This document shows positions 1-5,378 of a DNA stretch of 5,378 nt, one piece after another. The notes under the pieces were generated by a model. That model was not told where the DNA came from. It saw only the letters and a list, made by a program, of their open reading frames with translations, and did not search any database. The stretch comes from Gemmatimonadota bacterium (GTDB taxonomy: Bacteria > Gemmatimonadota > Gemmatimonadetes > Gemmatimonadales > Gemmatimonadaceae): the NCBI GenBank assembly GCA_016794735.1, contig JAEUJK010000327.1, forward strand, positions 1 through 5,378, given 5' to 3'. Every line of letters starts with the position of its first letter. The stretch's first letter is position 1. Both the position numbers and the translations under genes were made by a program.

Positions 1-308
1 GCGCCGCGCTCGCGCATCAGCGCCTCGAACGCAGCGCCCGTCCCGCCGGGATAGGGCTGGAACTGCAGCGCCGGTGCTTCGCCCTGGCCCAGCGGCACGG
101 GCGGAGTCGCTGGCTGCTGCTGTTGCAGGAAGACATCCGGCACGGTGTGGCCGCCGGCGCGCGCCACCGAGGCCCAGCCAAACGTCGTGGCCGCCGCGGA
201 CACCAGCGACGTGAGCATGAACCGGCGGCGGTCGAGCTCGGGCAGCCCGTAGGCCGCCTCGGCGATTTCGAGTTCGGCCTGGGCGAGGATCTCTTCGGGT
301 GTTGTCAT
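1..308 (-). CDS. N-terminus of a Tat-exported protein, possibly an amidase-family enzyme (partial)
   Basis: An ATG at 308 opens a frame that runs off the left edge of the window, so only the first 102 codons are visible. The residues begin MTTPEEILAQ and reach a twin-arginine signal: R27-R28-R29-F30-M31 within LDRRRFML matches the RRxF core. A hydrophobic stretch of about residues 31-48 follows, then an A-R-A site with likely cleavage after residue 51. This predicts a protein exported folded by the Tat pathway. The mature part starts with a Gln run (residues 62-65) and a Pro-rich linker, then LQFQPYPGGTGAAFEALMRE at about residues 81-100. I associate such a linker and PYPGGTGA segment with secreted amidases (amidase signature family) of Gemmatimonadota and Acidobacteria. 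This is from memory and no catalytic residues lie in the window, so the enzyme name is tentative. The frame, the direction and the Tat signal are well supported. No Shine-Dalgarno sequence precedes the ATG. The gene lies 87 nt downstream of the Big_2 lipoprotein gene, on the same strand. Confidence 0.72.
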   Translation of the reverse strand, partial: MTTPEEILAQAELEIAEAAYGLPELDRRRFMLTSLVSAAATTFGWASVARAGGHTVPDVFLQQQQPATPPVPLGQGEAPALQFQPYPGGTGAAFEALMRERG

Positions 309-347
309 GTCGGCGCAGGGAGGGATCGCAGAATCTGCCTGCCGGAC

Positions 348-374
348 CACGCGCCGTCTATCTGATGGCGCGTG
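348..374 (-). terminator. Stem-loop after the Big_2 lipoprotein gene, possible terminator
   Basis: CACGCGCC (348-355) and GGCGCGTG (367-374) form a perfect 8-bp inverted repeat, six of the pairs G-C, around an 11-nt loop of GTCTATCTGAT. On the minus strand the hairpin starts 22 nt after the TAA stop of the Big_2 gene (398-396) and ends 40 nt before the ATG at 308. No T-run follows it on the minus strand, so it is not a classical intrinsic terminator. It could instead be a U-less terminator, a transcript-stabilising 3' hairpin, or a leader element of the downstream gene. The repeat is seen directly; the function is inferred from position. Confidence 0.4.
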
Positions 375-395
375 CGAGGCCCGCGCGCATCGGCC

Positions 396-1760
396 TTACT
401 GGACGACGATCGACGCCTGCGCGCGCTTCCCCTCGGATTCCGCGAAGATCAGGACCGTCCCCTTCCCCAGACCGGTCACCAGTCCGGTGGTCGAGACGCG
501 GGCAATCGTGGGTGAGCCGGACTGCCAGGTGAGGCTGCGATTGGTGAGCACGTTGCCCGCCGCGTCGCGCAGTGTCGCGGTAAGCTGCAACGTGGCCCCG
601 ACCTTCATGGCCATCGTGCTTGGACTGAGCGTGATGCGGTCCACGGGAACGAGCGTCACCGTCACCGTCGATGACGCCGACTTGCCACCTGTGGCGGCCG
701 TGATGCGCGCCGTACCCGGTGCGACGCCGGTCACGATCCCACTCGCCGCGACCGTGGCCACGGTGGGAGTGGCGCTCGTCCACGTGATCGAACGACCGCC
801 GAGGAGTGTGCCCGCCGAGTCGAGCGGCAGGGCGGCGAGCGGCGCCGTGCGACCCGCCGCGAGGGTCAACGTCGATGGGACCACCTGCACTGATGCAACC
901 GGGACGAGCGCGACCGTCACGGTCGCCGTCGCGGACTTGCCTTCGCTGGTTCCGCGGATCGTGGCGGTACCGGCCCCGATCGCCGTCACCACTCCGGTCG
1001 ACGAAACCGTGGCCACCGACAGCGCGCTGGAACTCCACTCCACAAAACGCCCCGTGATGACGGTGCTGTCCGACGCCTTGAGGACGCTGCTCATCTGCAC
1101 CGTCTGCCCGACCAGGCGGGTCGAGGTCGCGGGAGTGACCGAGACACTGGCGACCGCCTTGGGCTGCACCGCGATGACCGCAGTTCCCGTGACCCCGTTG
1201 ACCGTGGCCTGGATCTGGGCGGTCCCCGGGGTCACGCCGAGCACCGCACCGCCCGGAGTGACCGACGCGATGGTGGTGGCACTCGAGCGCCAGGTGGGAT
1301 TGGGACCGGGCACCGTGTCACCGGCCGCATCGATGAGGGCGACGCGCAAGTTGAGCGTGGAGCCAACACCCACGCCGCTGCTCGGCGGGTTCACCTGCAC
1401 CACCGCGAGCGGCGGCGCATTCACCCGCACGTCGACAAACGATGACTTGCCGCCAGCACTCACGGCGAGGCGCGTGGTGCCCGGCGCGACGGCGGAGACG
1501 ATCCCCTGCGGCGACACGGAAGCGACCAGCGGGTTGGCGCTCGCCCAGTAGATCCGCCGATCGAGCAGCTGGGCCCCGTCGGCCGCCCACACCCGCGCCG
1601 TGACCACCGAATCCTCGCCGGTGGTCAACGTCATCGCCGAAGGCCGCACTTCCACCCGAGCCACCGCCGGAATGTCCGACAGGTCGCCACAGGCCACGGC
1701 CGTGGCCACGCTCATCGCGGCCAGGAGGGGCAGCGGGCGGAGAATCTGGGGAGGTCGCAC
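396..1760 (-). CDS. Probable lipoprotein with five tandem bacterial Ig-like (Big_2) domains
   Basis: The open frame extends upstream to a GTG at 1838. I prefer the GTG at 1760 because it gives a compact signal peptide, MRPPQILRPLPLLAAMSVATAVAC, with basic residues, a hydrophobic core and Cys24 as the probable lipidated residue. The lipobox is AVAC, with Ala rather than Leu at -3, so it is slightly weak. This form has 454 residues. After Cys24 the protein is almost wholly five domains of 83-86 residues: about 32-117, 118-200, 201-285, 286-370 and 371-454. Each repeats the Big_2 pattern: a V.V.PS..L..G start, a central W.S..P.VA.VS..G.VTG motif, then (A)PGTA.I.A and GKSA..TVTV at the end. Domains 3-5 look most alike. 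Such domains are usually adhesive or structural parts of surface proteins; there is no catalytic domain or C-terminal anchor. The protein probably sits on the outer membrane or in the periplasm. Neither candidate start has a well-spaced Shine-Dalgarno. Partner and function are unknown. Confidence 0.85.
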   Translation of the reverse strand: MRPPQILRPLPLLAAMSVATAVACGDLSDIPAVARVEVRPSAMTLTTGEDSVVTARVWAADGAQLLDRRIYWASANPLVASVSPQGIVSAVAPGTTRLAVSAGGKSSFVDVRVNAPPLAVVQVNPPSSGVGVGSTLNLRVALIDAAGDTVPGPNPTWRSSATTIASVTPGGAVLGVTPGTAQIQATVNGVTGTAVIAVQPKAVASVSVTPATSTRLVGQTVQMSSVLKASDSTVITGRFVEWSSSALSVATVSSTGVVTAIGAGTATIRGTSEGKSATATVTVALVPVASVQVVPSTLTLAAGRTAPLAALPLDSAGTLLGGRSITWTSATPTVATVAASGIVTGVAPGTARITAATGGKSASSTVTVTLVPVDRITLSPSTMAMKVGATLQLTATLRDAAGNVLTNRSLTWQSGSPTIARVSTTGLVTGLGKGTVLIFAESEGKRAQASIVVQ

Positions 1761-1871
1761 GGATCGCTGGCGGAGTCTGAACCGGTCGAGGAGACAGATT
1801 ACACCCGGCTCATCATCCCCGACAGATGGGGCCGGCACTCCCCCTGACGCAGGTCGCGTACCGGCGCGGTC
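1761..1871 (-). other. Intergenic or leader region between the CocE gene and the Big_2 gene
   Basis: This 111-nt stretch separates the TGA of the CocE-like gene (1874-1872) from the preferred GTG of the lipoprotein gene. Part of it (up to 1838) is open in the lipoprotein frame, so a longer N-terminus cannot be excluded. On the minus strand an AGGGGGA tract directly abuts the upstream GTG at 1838, with no spacer. A TAATCT hexamer lies at about 1801-1796 but has no recognisable -35 partner. I see no clear promoter or terminator here. Confidence 0.4.
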
Positions 1872-3752
1872 TCAGTCCGGAACGACCGGAAGAACCAGGT
1901 AGGACCCGCGCGCCCCGCCGTGCAGTACCGAGTTCTCCACCGTCACGAAGCGACGACTGGTGGCCGGCGACTCACCGGTCCCGGGGTTCACGTCGAACCG
2001 GGGGAAGTTGCTGGACGAAATGTCCACCCGGATGCGGTGCCCCTTCTTGAAGAGGTTCGCGGCCGGGAACGGCCGGATCACGATCCGATACACCTGGCCT
2101 GGAACCACAGGCGTCCGCGTCGGTCGATCGTCCCGAAAGCTCAGTCGCTGGATGGCGTCGGTGATGTTGAGGTCGAACCCGGCCGGGAAGTCCGCGCTTG
2201 GCGGATAGACATCCACCACCTTGGCCGTGAAGTCGGTGTCGCGGCCCGTGGTGGCGACGTGCAACACCACCTCGATCGGTCCCACCACGCGCACATCGCG
2301 ATCGAGTGGCTCGGTCTCGAACACCAGGACGTCCCCACGGGCCTTGAGCGGAAGCCACGGCGCGCGCGACCCGGCAAAGTCCGGCCGCTCGCGCTGGTCA
2401 TACGCGCCATCCTTCACGCGATTCGACACGTGCCCGCCTAACGTGGGCACCGGATGGGCCGGGTCGAAGGTGTACGTGGTGCGTCCCTCGACCGCGCCAG
2501 GCGACGTCGCGAGGCCGCCACCCGCACGCAGGTAATACCGCGTCGGGCGAGCCTCGGGCAGTGGCCACGCGCTCCCCGTGATCCAGCGGCCCCCGTGCTG
2601 CAAGCGACCGTTGGCGTCCCGCGTCCCGGGGCCGCCGCCCATCACGAAGAGGCGCACCGGGGCCTCGCGATCGACGCCGTTCGGCACGTCGCGCAGGAAC
2701 CGGTCGAACCAGCGCAGGTGGTACGCGACCTCGAATCCCTCGATCGCCGAGCCGCTGCCGAAGTCCGCGTCGCCCGCATACGTCCGCCCATTCCCGCCAT
2801 GCACCCATGGGCCAATCGCGAGGTGCACCGGGCCGCGCTTTCCGGCACGCAGGCCGAGGTAGTTGTCGAGGGTGCCGCGCAGGAAGATGTCGTACCAGCC
2901 GCCGAGGTGCAGCATGGGGACATCCGCGGTCTTCGCGTAGTACGGCTTCCACGCCAGGGAGATACGATCCCAGAACGGACCGCGCCCTTCATTGATCCAC
3001 TCGTCGAGGAAGTACGCTTCGTACTCGGGCACACTCGCCAGTGGACTTTGTCCCTTTCGCAGCGGGAGTTGCTGGTACCAGTCCTCGACCTTCTCCCGCT
3101 CGAGTCGCGCCCGCGCCACCGAGTCCGGTGTTTCGCGGCGCGCCTCCTGCCACACCCACGTCATCTCGCGACCCAGCTCGAACGCACCGCCCTGCCGCAC
3201 CGCGTGGTCCCAGGCGTCGGCCATGCCGCCCTGGTTGACGATCATCGCCTTCAGGTGTGGTGGGTTGAGCTTGGCCGCATCCGCCTGCGTGTGCGCGGCG
3301 TACGACCGCCCCCACGTGCCCACGCGCCCATTGCTGAACGGTTGGCGCGCCAGCCACTCGATGGCGTCGTAGCCATCGGGTGCGTCGAGGACCGAGTACT
3401 TGGTGAAGCTCCCCTCGGAGCGATAGCGGCCGCGGATGTTCTGCAGGGCAACGACGTACCCCGCGGCCGCGAAGGCACGCGCCTGCCGCACGATCTCATC
3501 GCCGCGAATCTCGTACGGCGTGCGCAGCAGCAAGGTGGGGAACGCCGAGTCGATGGCGGTGGCCCCGCGGGCGGGGCGATACAGCTCGGTGTGGAGGCGG
3601 ACGCCATCGCGCATCGGCGCCATCACGTTGTCCACGCGCACCACGTCGAACGGCACCTGCGCCCGCGCGCCCGATCCCCAGAGGGTCGCCAGCAGGAGGA
3701 CGCCCCGGGCGCAGGACCCGGGGCGCAGGTGACGAGCCAATGCCTCCCGCAC
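1872..3752 (-). CDS. Secreted CocE/NonD family alpha/beta hydrolase (S15 X-Pro dipeptidyl-peptidase-like)
   Basis: This is a 626-residue serine hydrolase of the family that holds cocaine esterase, glutaryl-7-ACA acylases, alpha-amino acid ester hydrolases and X-Pro dipeptidyl peptidases, which cleave esters or peptides. From the GTG at 3752, residues 1-31 form a Sec signal ending GSGARA before Gln32. The alpha/beta hydrolase domain (about 40-320) opens with VMAPMRDGVRLHTELYRP. It carries the nucleophile Ser150 in GTWGRSYAAHTQ, the acid Asp288 in GGWYDIFLRGTLDNY and the base His318 in GPWVHGG, so the triad is complete and spaced as in CocE. A helical lid fills about 175-275. Residues from about 360 to the end form the C-terminal jelly-roll domain, with VVGPIEVVLHV, DTDFTAKVVDVYP and HRIRVDISSSNFPRFDVNP. 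The elbow ends in Ala-Ala where many relatives have Gly. The start is uncertain: the frame opens to a GTG at 3797 inside the peptidase gene, and a TTG at 3740 follows GGGAGG. The substrate cannot be read from sequence. Confidence 0.93.
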   Translation of the reverse strand: MREALARHLRPGSCARGVLLLATLWGSGARAQVPFDVVRVDNVMAPMRDGVRLHTELYRPARGATAIDSAFPTLLLRTPYEIRGDEIVRQARAFAAAGYVVALQNIRGRYRSEGSFTKYSVLDAPDGYDAIEWLARQPFSNGRVGTWGRSYAAHTQADAAKLNPPHLKAMIVNQGGMADAWDHAVRQGGAFELGREMTWVWQEARRETPDSVARARLEREKVEDWYQQLPLRKGQSPLASVPEYEAYFLDEWINEGRGPFWDRISLAWKPYYAKTADVPMLHLGGWYDIFLRGTLDNYLGLRAGKRGPVHLAIGPWVHGGNGRTYAGDADFGSGSAIEGFEVAYHLRWFDRFLRDVPNGVDREAPVRLFVMGGGPGTRDANGRLQHGGRWITGSAWPLPEARPTRYYLRAGGGLATSPGAVEGRTTYTFDPAHPVPTLGGHVSNRVKDGAYDQRERPDFAGSRAPWLPLKARGDVLVFETEPLDRDVRVVGPIEVVLHVATTGRDTDFTAKVVDVYPPSADFPAGFDLNITDAIQRLSFRDDRPTRTPVVPGQVYRIVIRPFPAANLFKKGHRIRVDISSSNFPRFDVNPGTGESPATSRRFVTVENSVLHGGARGSYLVLPVVPD

Positions 3753-3754
3753 GC

Positions 3755-5293
3755 CTAACGCGGGGTCTGGCGCGGCGGCGAGCTGCAGCGCGGCCACGCG
3801 CCCGGCGAGCCACCACCCGGCGTCAGCACACGCTGGTCGCGCGGCACGCGCACCGGATCCTCACTCGCCTGGTAGGCCAGCATCGCCGCCAGCGTCGCGT
3901 TGTTCTTGAGGTCGTCGATGATGATCTTGTCGTACGTGTCACGGTTGGTGTGCCACGTGTACTGGCGATAGTCCGGGTAGTTGGACTGCAACCGGAACGA
4001 GGGTGCGCCGGCGCAGAGGAACGACATGTGGTCGCTGCCACCGGTCTCCGGCACACCCGGCAGGTCCAGGTCGATCAGGCTCTCGATCTCCGACGGCACC
4101 ACGCTCAGCCACTTGCCGAAGTGGGCACCGGCCCCGGTGAGCCCCATCATGCGGATGTACTCGATGCGCCACGTGCCGTTGTCCTGGTTGAACGCGGTCT
4201 GCAGCCCATCCACCACATCCTTGTGATCCTCCGCGAACGCACGCGAGCCGATCAGCCCCTGCTCCTCCGCACCCCAGTGGCCCACGAGGATCGTGCGCTT
4301 GGGGTTCGGGTAGGCCGCCTTCAGCAGGCGCATCGCTTCCATCATCATCACCGTGCCGGTGCCGTTGTCCGTCGATCCGGACGCGGCATCCCACGAGTCG
4401 AGGTGCGCGCCAAGGAGCACGTACTCGTTGGGCTTCTCCGTGCCCTTGAGTTCGCCAACGACATTGAACATCGGCTGGTCGCCGAGTTCATCGGCGCGTG
4501 CATCGAGCCGCACGCGCGGGCCCTGCTGGTTGGCCGCGAGCCGGTGCAGGAGTCCGTAGTCCTCGCAGCTGGCGTCGAGGACCGGCACGTTCTTCGTGGA
4601 TGCACTGAACACCTTGTTCACGCCCCATCCGGCCGACCAGTTGGTCGTGATGATCCCGGCAGCCCCTGATCCGTCGAGGATCGCGTAGGGATTCGCGCCA
4701 AGGAGGCGGGCCCGCTGCGTCCAGGCGCGCTTGCTGGAATCACGCGAGGCCTTCATGGCGGTCACCGACGCAGGCCGCGCCAGTCGCTCCCAGTTCTCGT
4801 CCGGGCGACAGGTCGGTTCCGGTGCCGAGAGGAGCAGGAACTTGCCGCGCAACGAGGGCAACCACGCGCGCAACGCCGCGGAATCGGCCAGCTCGGGCAT
4901 CACGATCACGTCGCCTTCCACCGGGCGCGTGGTGCCCGGGCTCCAGGCGAGGATCAGCCCCTCCAGGGTGCGCTCGCGCGGCGCGATGAGGTCGAAGTGG
5001 GTGTACCGGCGACGCCACCCGCGCCACGTGCCGTACCGTTCCTTCCGCGCGGGAATTCCCCACTCTGCATAACGAGCGGCCACCCAGTCCGTCGCCGCCG
5101 CAAAGCCGGGCGAACCGGAGAGTCGTGGCCCGATCGAGTCGCTCAACACCTGCGCGAGGCGCGCGACCTGGGACTTCCCCGTCATCCCCTCGTCCCAGAT
5201 GCGCCGGATGACCGGGTCGTTGGTCGGGAAGGTCTGGGCCGCGAGTGGAACCGCGGCGAGGCTGGCCAGGACGGCTCGAACGAAAGTCCGCAT
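3755..5293 (-). CDS. Secreted M28 family zinc metallopeptidase with a PA-type insert
   Basis: This 512-residue exopeptidase-like protein starts at the ATG at 5293. The choice rests on the signal peptide MRTFVRAVLASLAAVPLAAQ, which begins there; the frame opens further, to a GTG at 5362, but those residues look non-coding. The metal ligands expected for M28 co-catalytic zinc peptidases are all present: His297 and Asp299 in GAHLDSWD, Asp309 in GSTDNGTG, the Glu343-Glu344 pair in WGAEEQGL (general base plus ligand), Asp371 in NQDNGTW and His448 in YTWHTNRDTYD. GGSDHMSF near 419-426 is another family hallmark. Residues from about 127 to 255, between the N-terminal part and the catalytic core, look like the protease-associated (PA) domain seen in many M28 members, including carboxypeptidase Q-like proteins. 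The expected role is removal of amino acids or dipeptides from peptides outside the cytoplasm; aminopeptidase versus carboxypeptidase action is undecided. Its TAG stop is 2 nt before the preferred CocE start. A Pro/Gly/Arg-rich tail of about 25 residues ends the protein. No Shine-Dalgarno is evident. Confidence 0.94.
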   Translation of the reverse strand: MRTFVRAVLASLAAVPLAAQTFPTNDPVIRRIWDEGMTGKSQVARLAQVLSDSIGPRLSGSPGFAAATDWVAARYAEWGIPARKERYGTWRGWRRRYTHFDLIAPRERTLEGLILAWSPGTTRPVEGDVIVMPELADSAALRAWLPSLRGKFLLLSAPEPTCRPDENWERLARPASVTAMKASRDSSKRAWTQRARLLGANPYAILDGSGAAGIITTNWSAGWGVNKVFSASTKNVPVLDASCEDYGLLHRLAANQQGPRVRLDARADELGDQPMFNVVGELKGTEKPNEYVLLGAHLDSWDAASGSTDNGTGTVMMMEAMRLLKAAYPNPKRTILVGHWGAEEQGLIGSRAFAEDHKDVVDGLQTAFNQDNGTWRIEYIRMMGLTGAGAHFGKWLSVVPSEIESLIDLDLPGVPETGGSDHMSFLCAGAPSFRLQSNYPDYRQYTWHTNRDTYDKIIIDDLKNNATLAAMLAYQASEDPVRVPRDQRVLTPGGGSPGAWPRCSSPPRQTPR

Positions 5294-5378
5294 CGGGATC
5301 GGGTGGAGGTCGGCGTACGCGCGAAAGTTCGGTGCGCGCCGCGCCTCGCGCCACCCACACACCCTACGGAAGCACGCG
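5294..5378 (-). other. Upstream region of the M28 peptidase gene
   Basis: These 85 nt precede the peptidase ATG and should hold its leader and perhaps its promoter, unless the operon starts further right. I see no convincing -35/-10 pair or Shine-Dalgarno. A GC-rich imperfect inverted repeat is present: GGTGCGCG at 5331-5338 against CGCG-C-CACC at 5347-5355, with one bulged base and an 8-nt loop. In DNA this GC-rich it may be chance, though it could act as a leader hairpin or an upstream terminator. Confidence 0.3.

Noticed and set aside
358..1038. Alternative minus-strand frame (226 codons) inside the Big_2 gene
   Set aside because: The translation is an Arg/Gly/His/Asp-rich out-of-frame reading; the Big_2 frame explains the same DNA.
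307..1551. Long open frame (414 codons) on the plus strand, opposite the Big_2 lipoprotein gene
   Set aside because: Its translation is low-complexity with no recognisable domain, signal or motif, while the minus strand encodes five clear Ig-like repeats. Long antisense frames are expected in DNA with very high third-position GC.
1799..1816. Five-codon mini-ORF (MMSRV) in the leader of the Big_2 gene, preceded by GGGG
   Set aside because: It is too short to separate from chance and shows no attenuation-like codon pattern or alternative hairpins.
1761..1838. Extended N-terminus of the Big_2 protein from the GTG at 1838
   Set aside because: It would put 26 mostly polar residues ahead of the signal peptide, and the AGGGGGA tract directly abuts that GTG. 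It cannot be fully excluded.
2454..3758. Long open frame (434 codons) on the plus strand, opposite the CocE-like gene
   Set aside because: It is Arg/Ala/His-rich with no family hallmark and is fully antisense to a hydrolase with an intact catalytic triad, so it is a codon-bias shadow.
3740..4669. Open frame (309 codons) on the plus strand, opposite the M28 peptidase gene
   Set aside because: It is rich in Arg, His and Val, has no recognisable domain, and is antisense to a gene with all M28 zinc ligands.
5331..5355. Imperfect GC-rich hairpin upstream of the M28 gene
   Set aside because: It has a one-base bulge and no T-tract; such repeats arise readily in DNA of this composition, so it is noted only in the region entry.
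5294..5362. Extended N-terminus of the M28 peptidase from the GTG at 5362
   Set aside because: It would bury the signal peptide behind 23 non-signal-like residues. The ATG at 5293 gives a standard Sec signal.
1..5378. Search for tRNA or rRNA genes, CRISPR arrays, insertion sequences, toxin-antitoxin pairs and phage or defence genes
   Set aside because: No cloverleaf, spaced direct-repeat array, transposase motif or terminal inverted repeat was seen, and nearly all the DNA is taken up by four ordinary exported-protein genes.

Overview
This is a high-GC window, very rich in G/C at third codon positions, with four protein genes packed head to tail on the minus strand. The protein styles suggest a soil or freshwater bacterium of the Gemmatimonadota or a similar lineage: an M28 peptidase with a PA-type insert, a CocE/NonD hydrolase with a GRSYAAHTQ nucleophile elbow, and a lipoprotein made of Big_2 domains. 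That assignment is an inference from style, not a proven taxonomy.

Layout, in the direction of transcription (right to left): (1) 5293-3755, a Sec-exported M28 family zinc peptidase with a complete set of metal ligands; (2) 3752-1872, a Sec-exported CocE/NonD (S15-like) alpha/beta hydrolase with a complete Ser-Asp-His triad, whose preferred start lies 2 nt after the peptidase stop codon; (3) 1760-396, a probable lipoprotein built almost entirely of five tandem bacterial Ig-like (Big_2) domains; (4) 308-1, the N-terminal 102 codons of a Tat-exported protein cut by the window edge, tentatively an amidase-family enzyme. The gaps are short: 85 nt upstream of gene 1, 111 nt between genes 2 and 3, and 87 nt between genes 3 and 4. 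The last gap holds a perfect 8-bp inverted repeat that may be a terminator.

All four products carry export signals, through three routes: Sec signal peptidase I, lipoprotein, and Tat. The first two are both hydrolases of a peptide-degrading or ester/amide-cleaving type and are probably co-translated, which fits extracytoplasmic breakdown of peptides or related compounds. The Big_2 lipoprotein is probably a surface or periplasmic protein and has no evident enzymatic part. No RNA gene, mobile element, CRISPR array or phage signature is visible. I find no convincing evidence of an undescribed system; the items below are second-look observations on a fairly ordinary chromosomal region.
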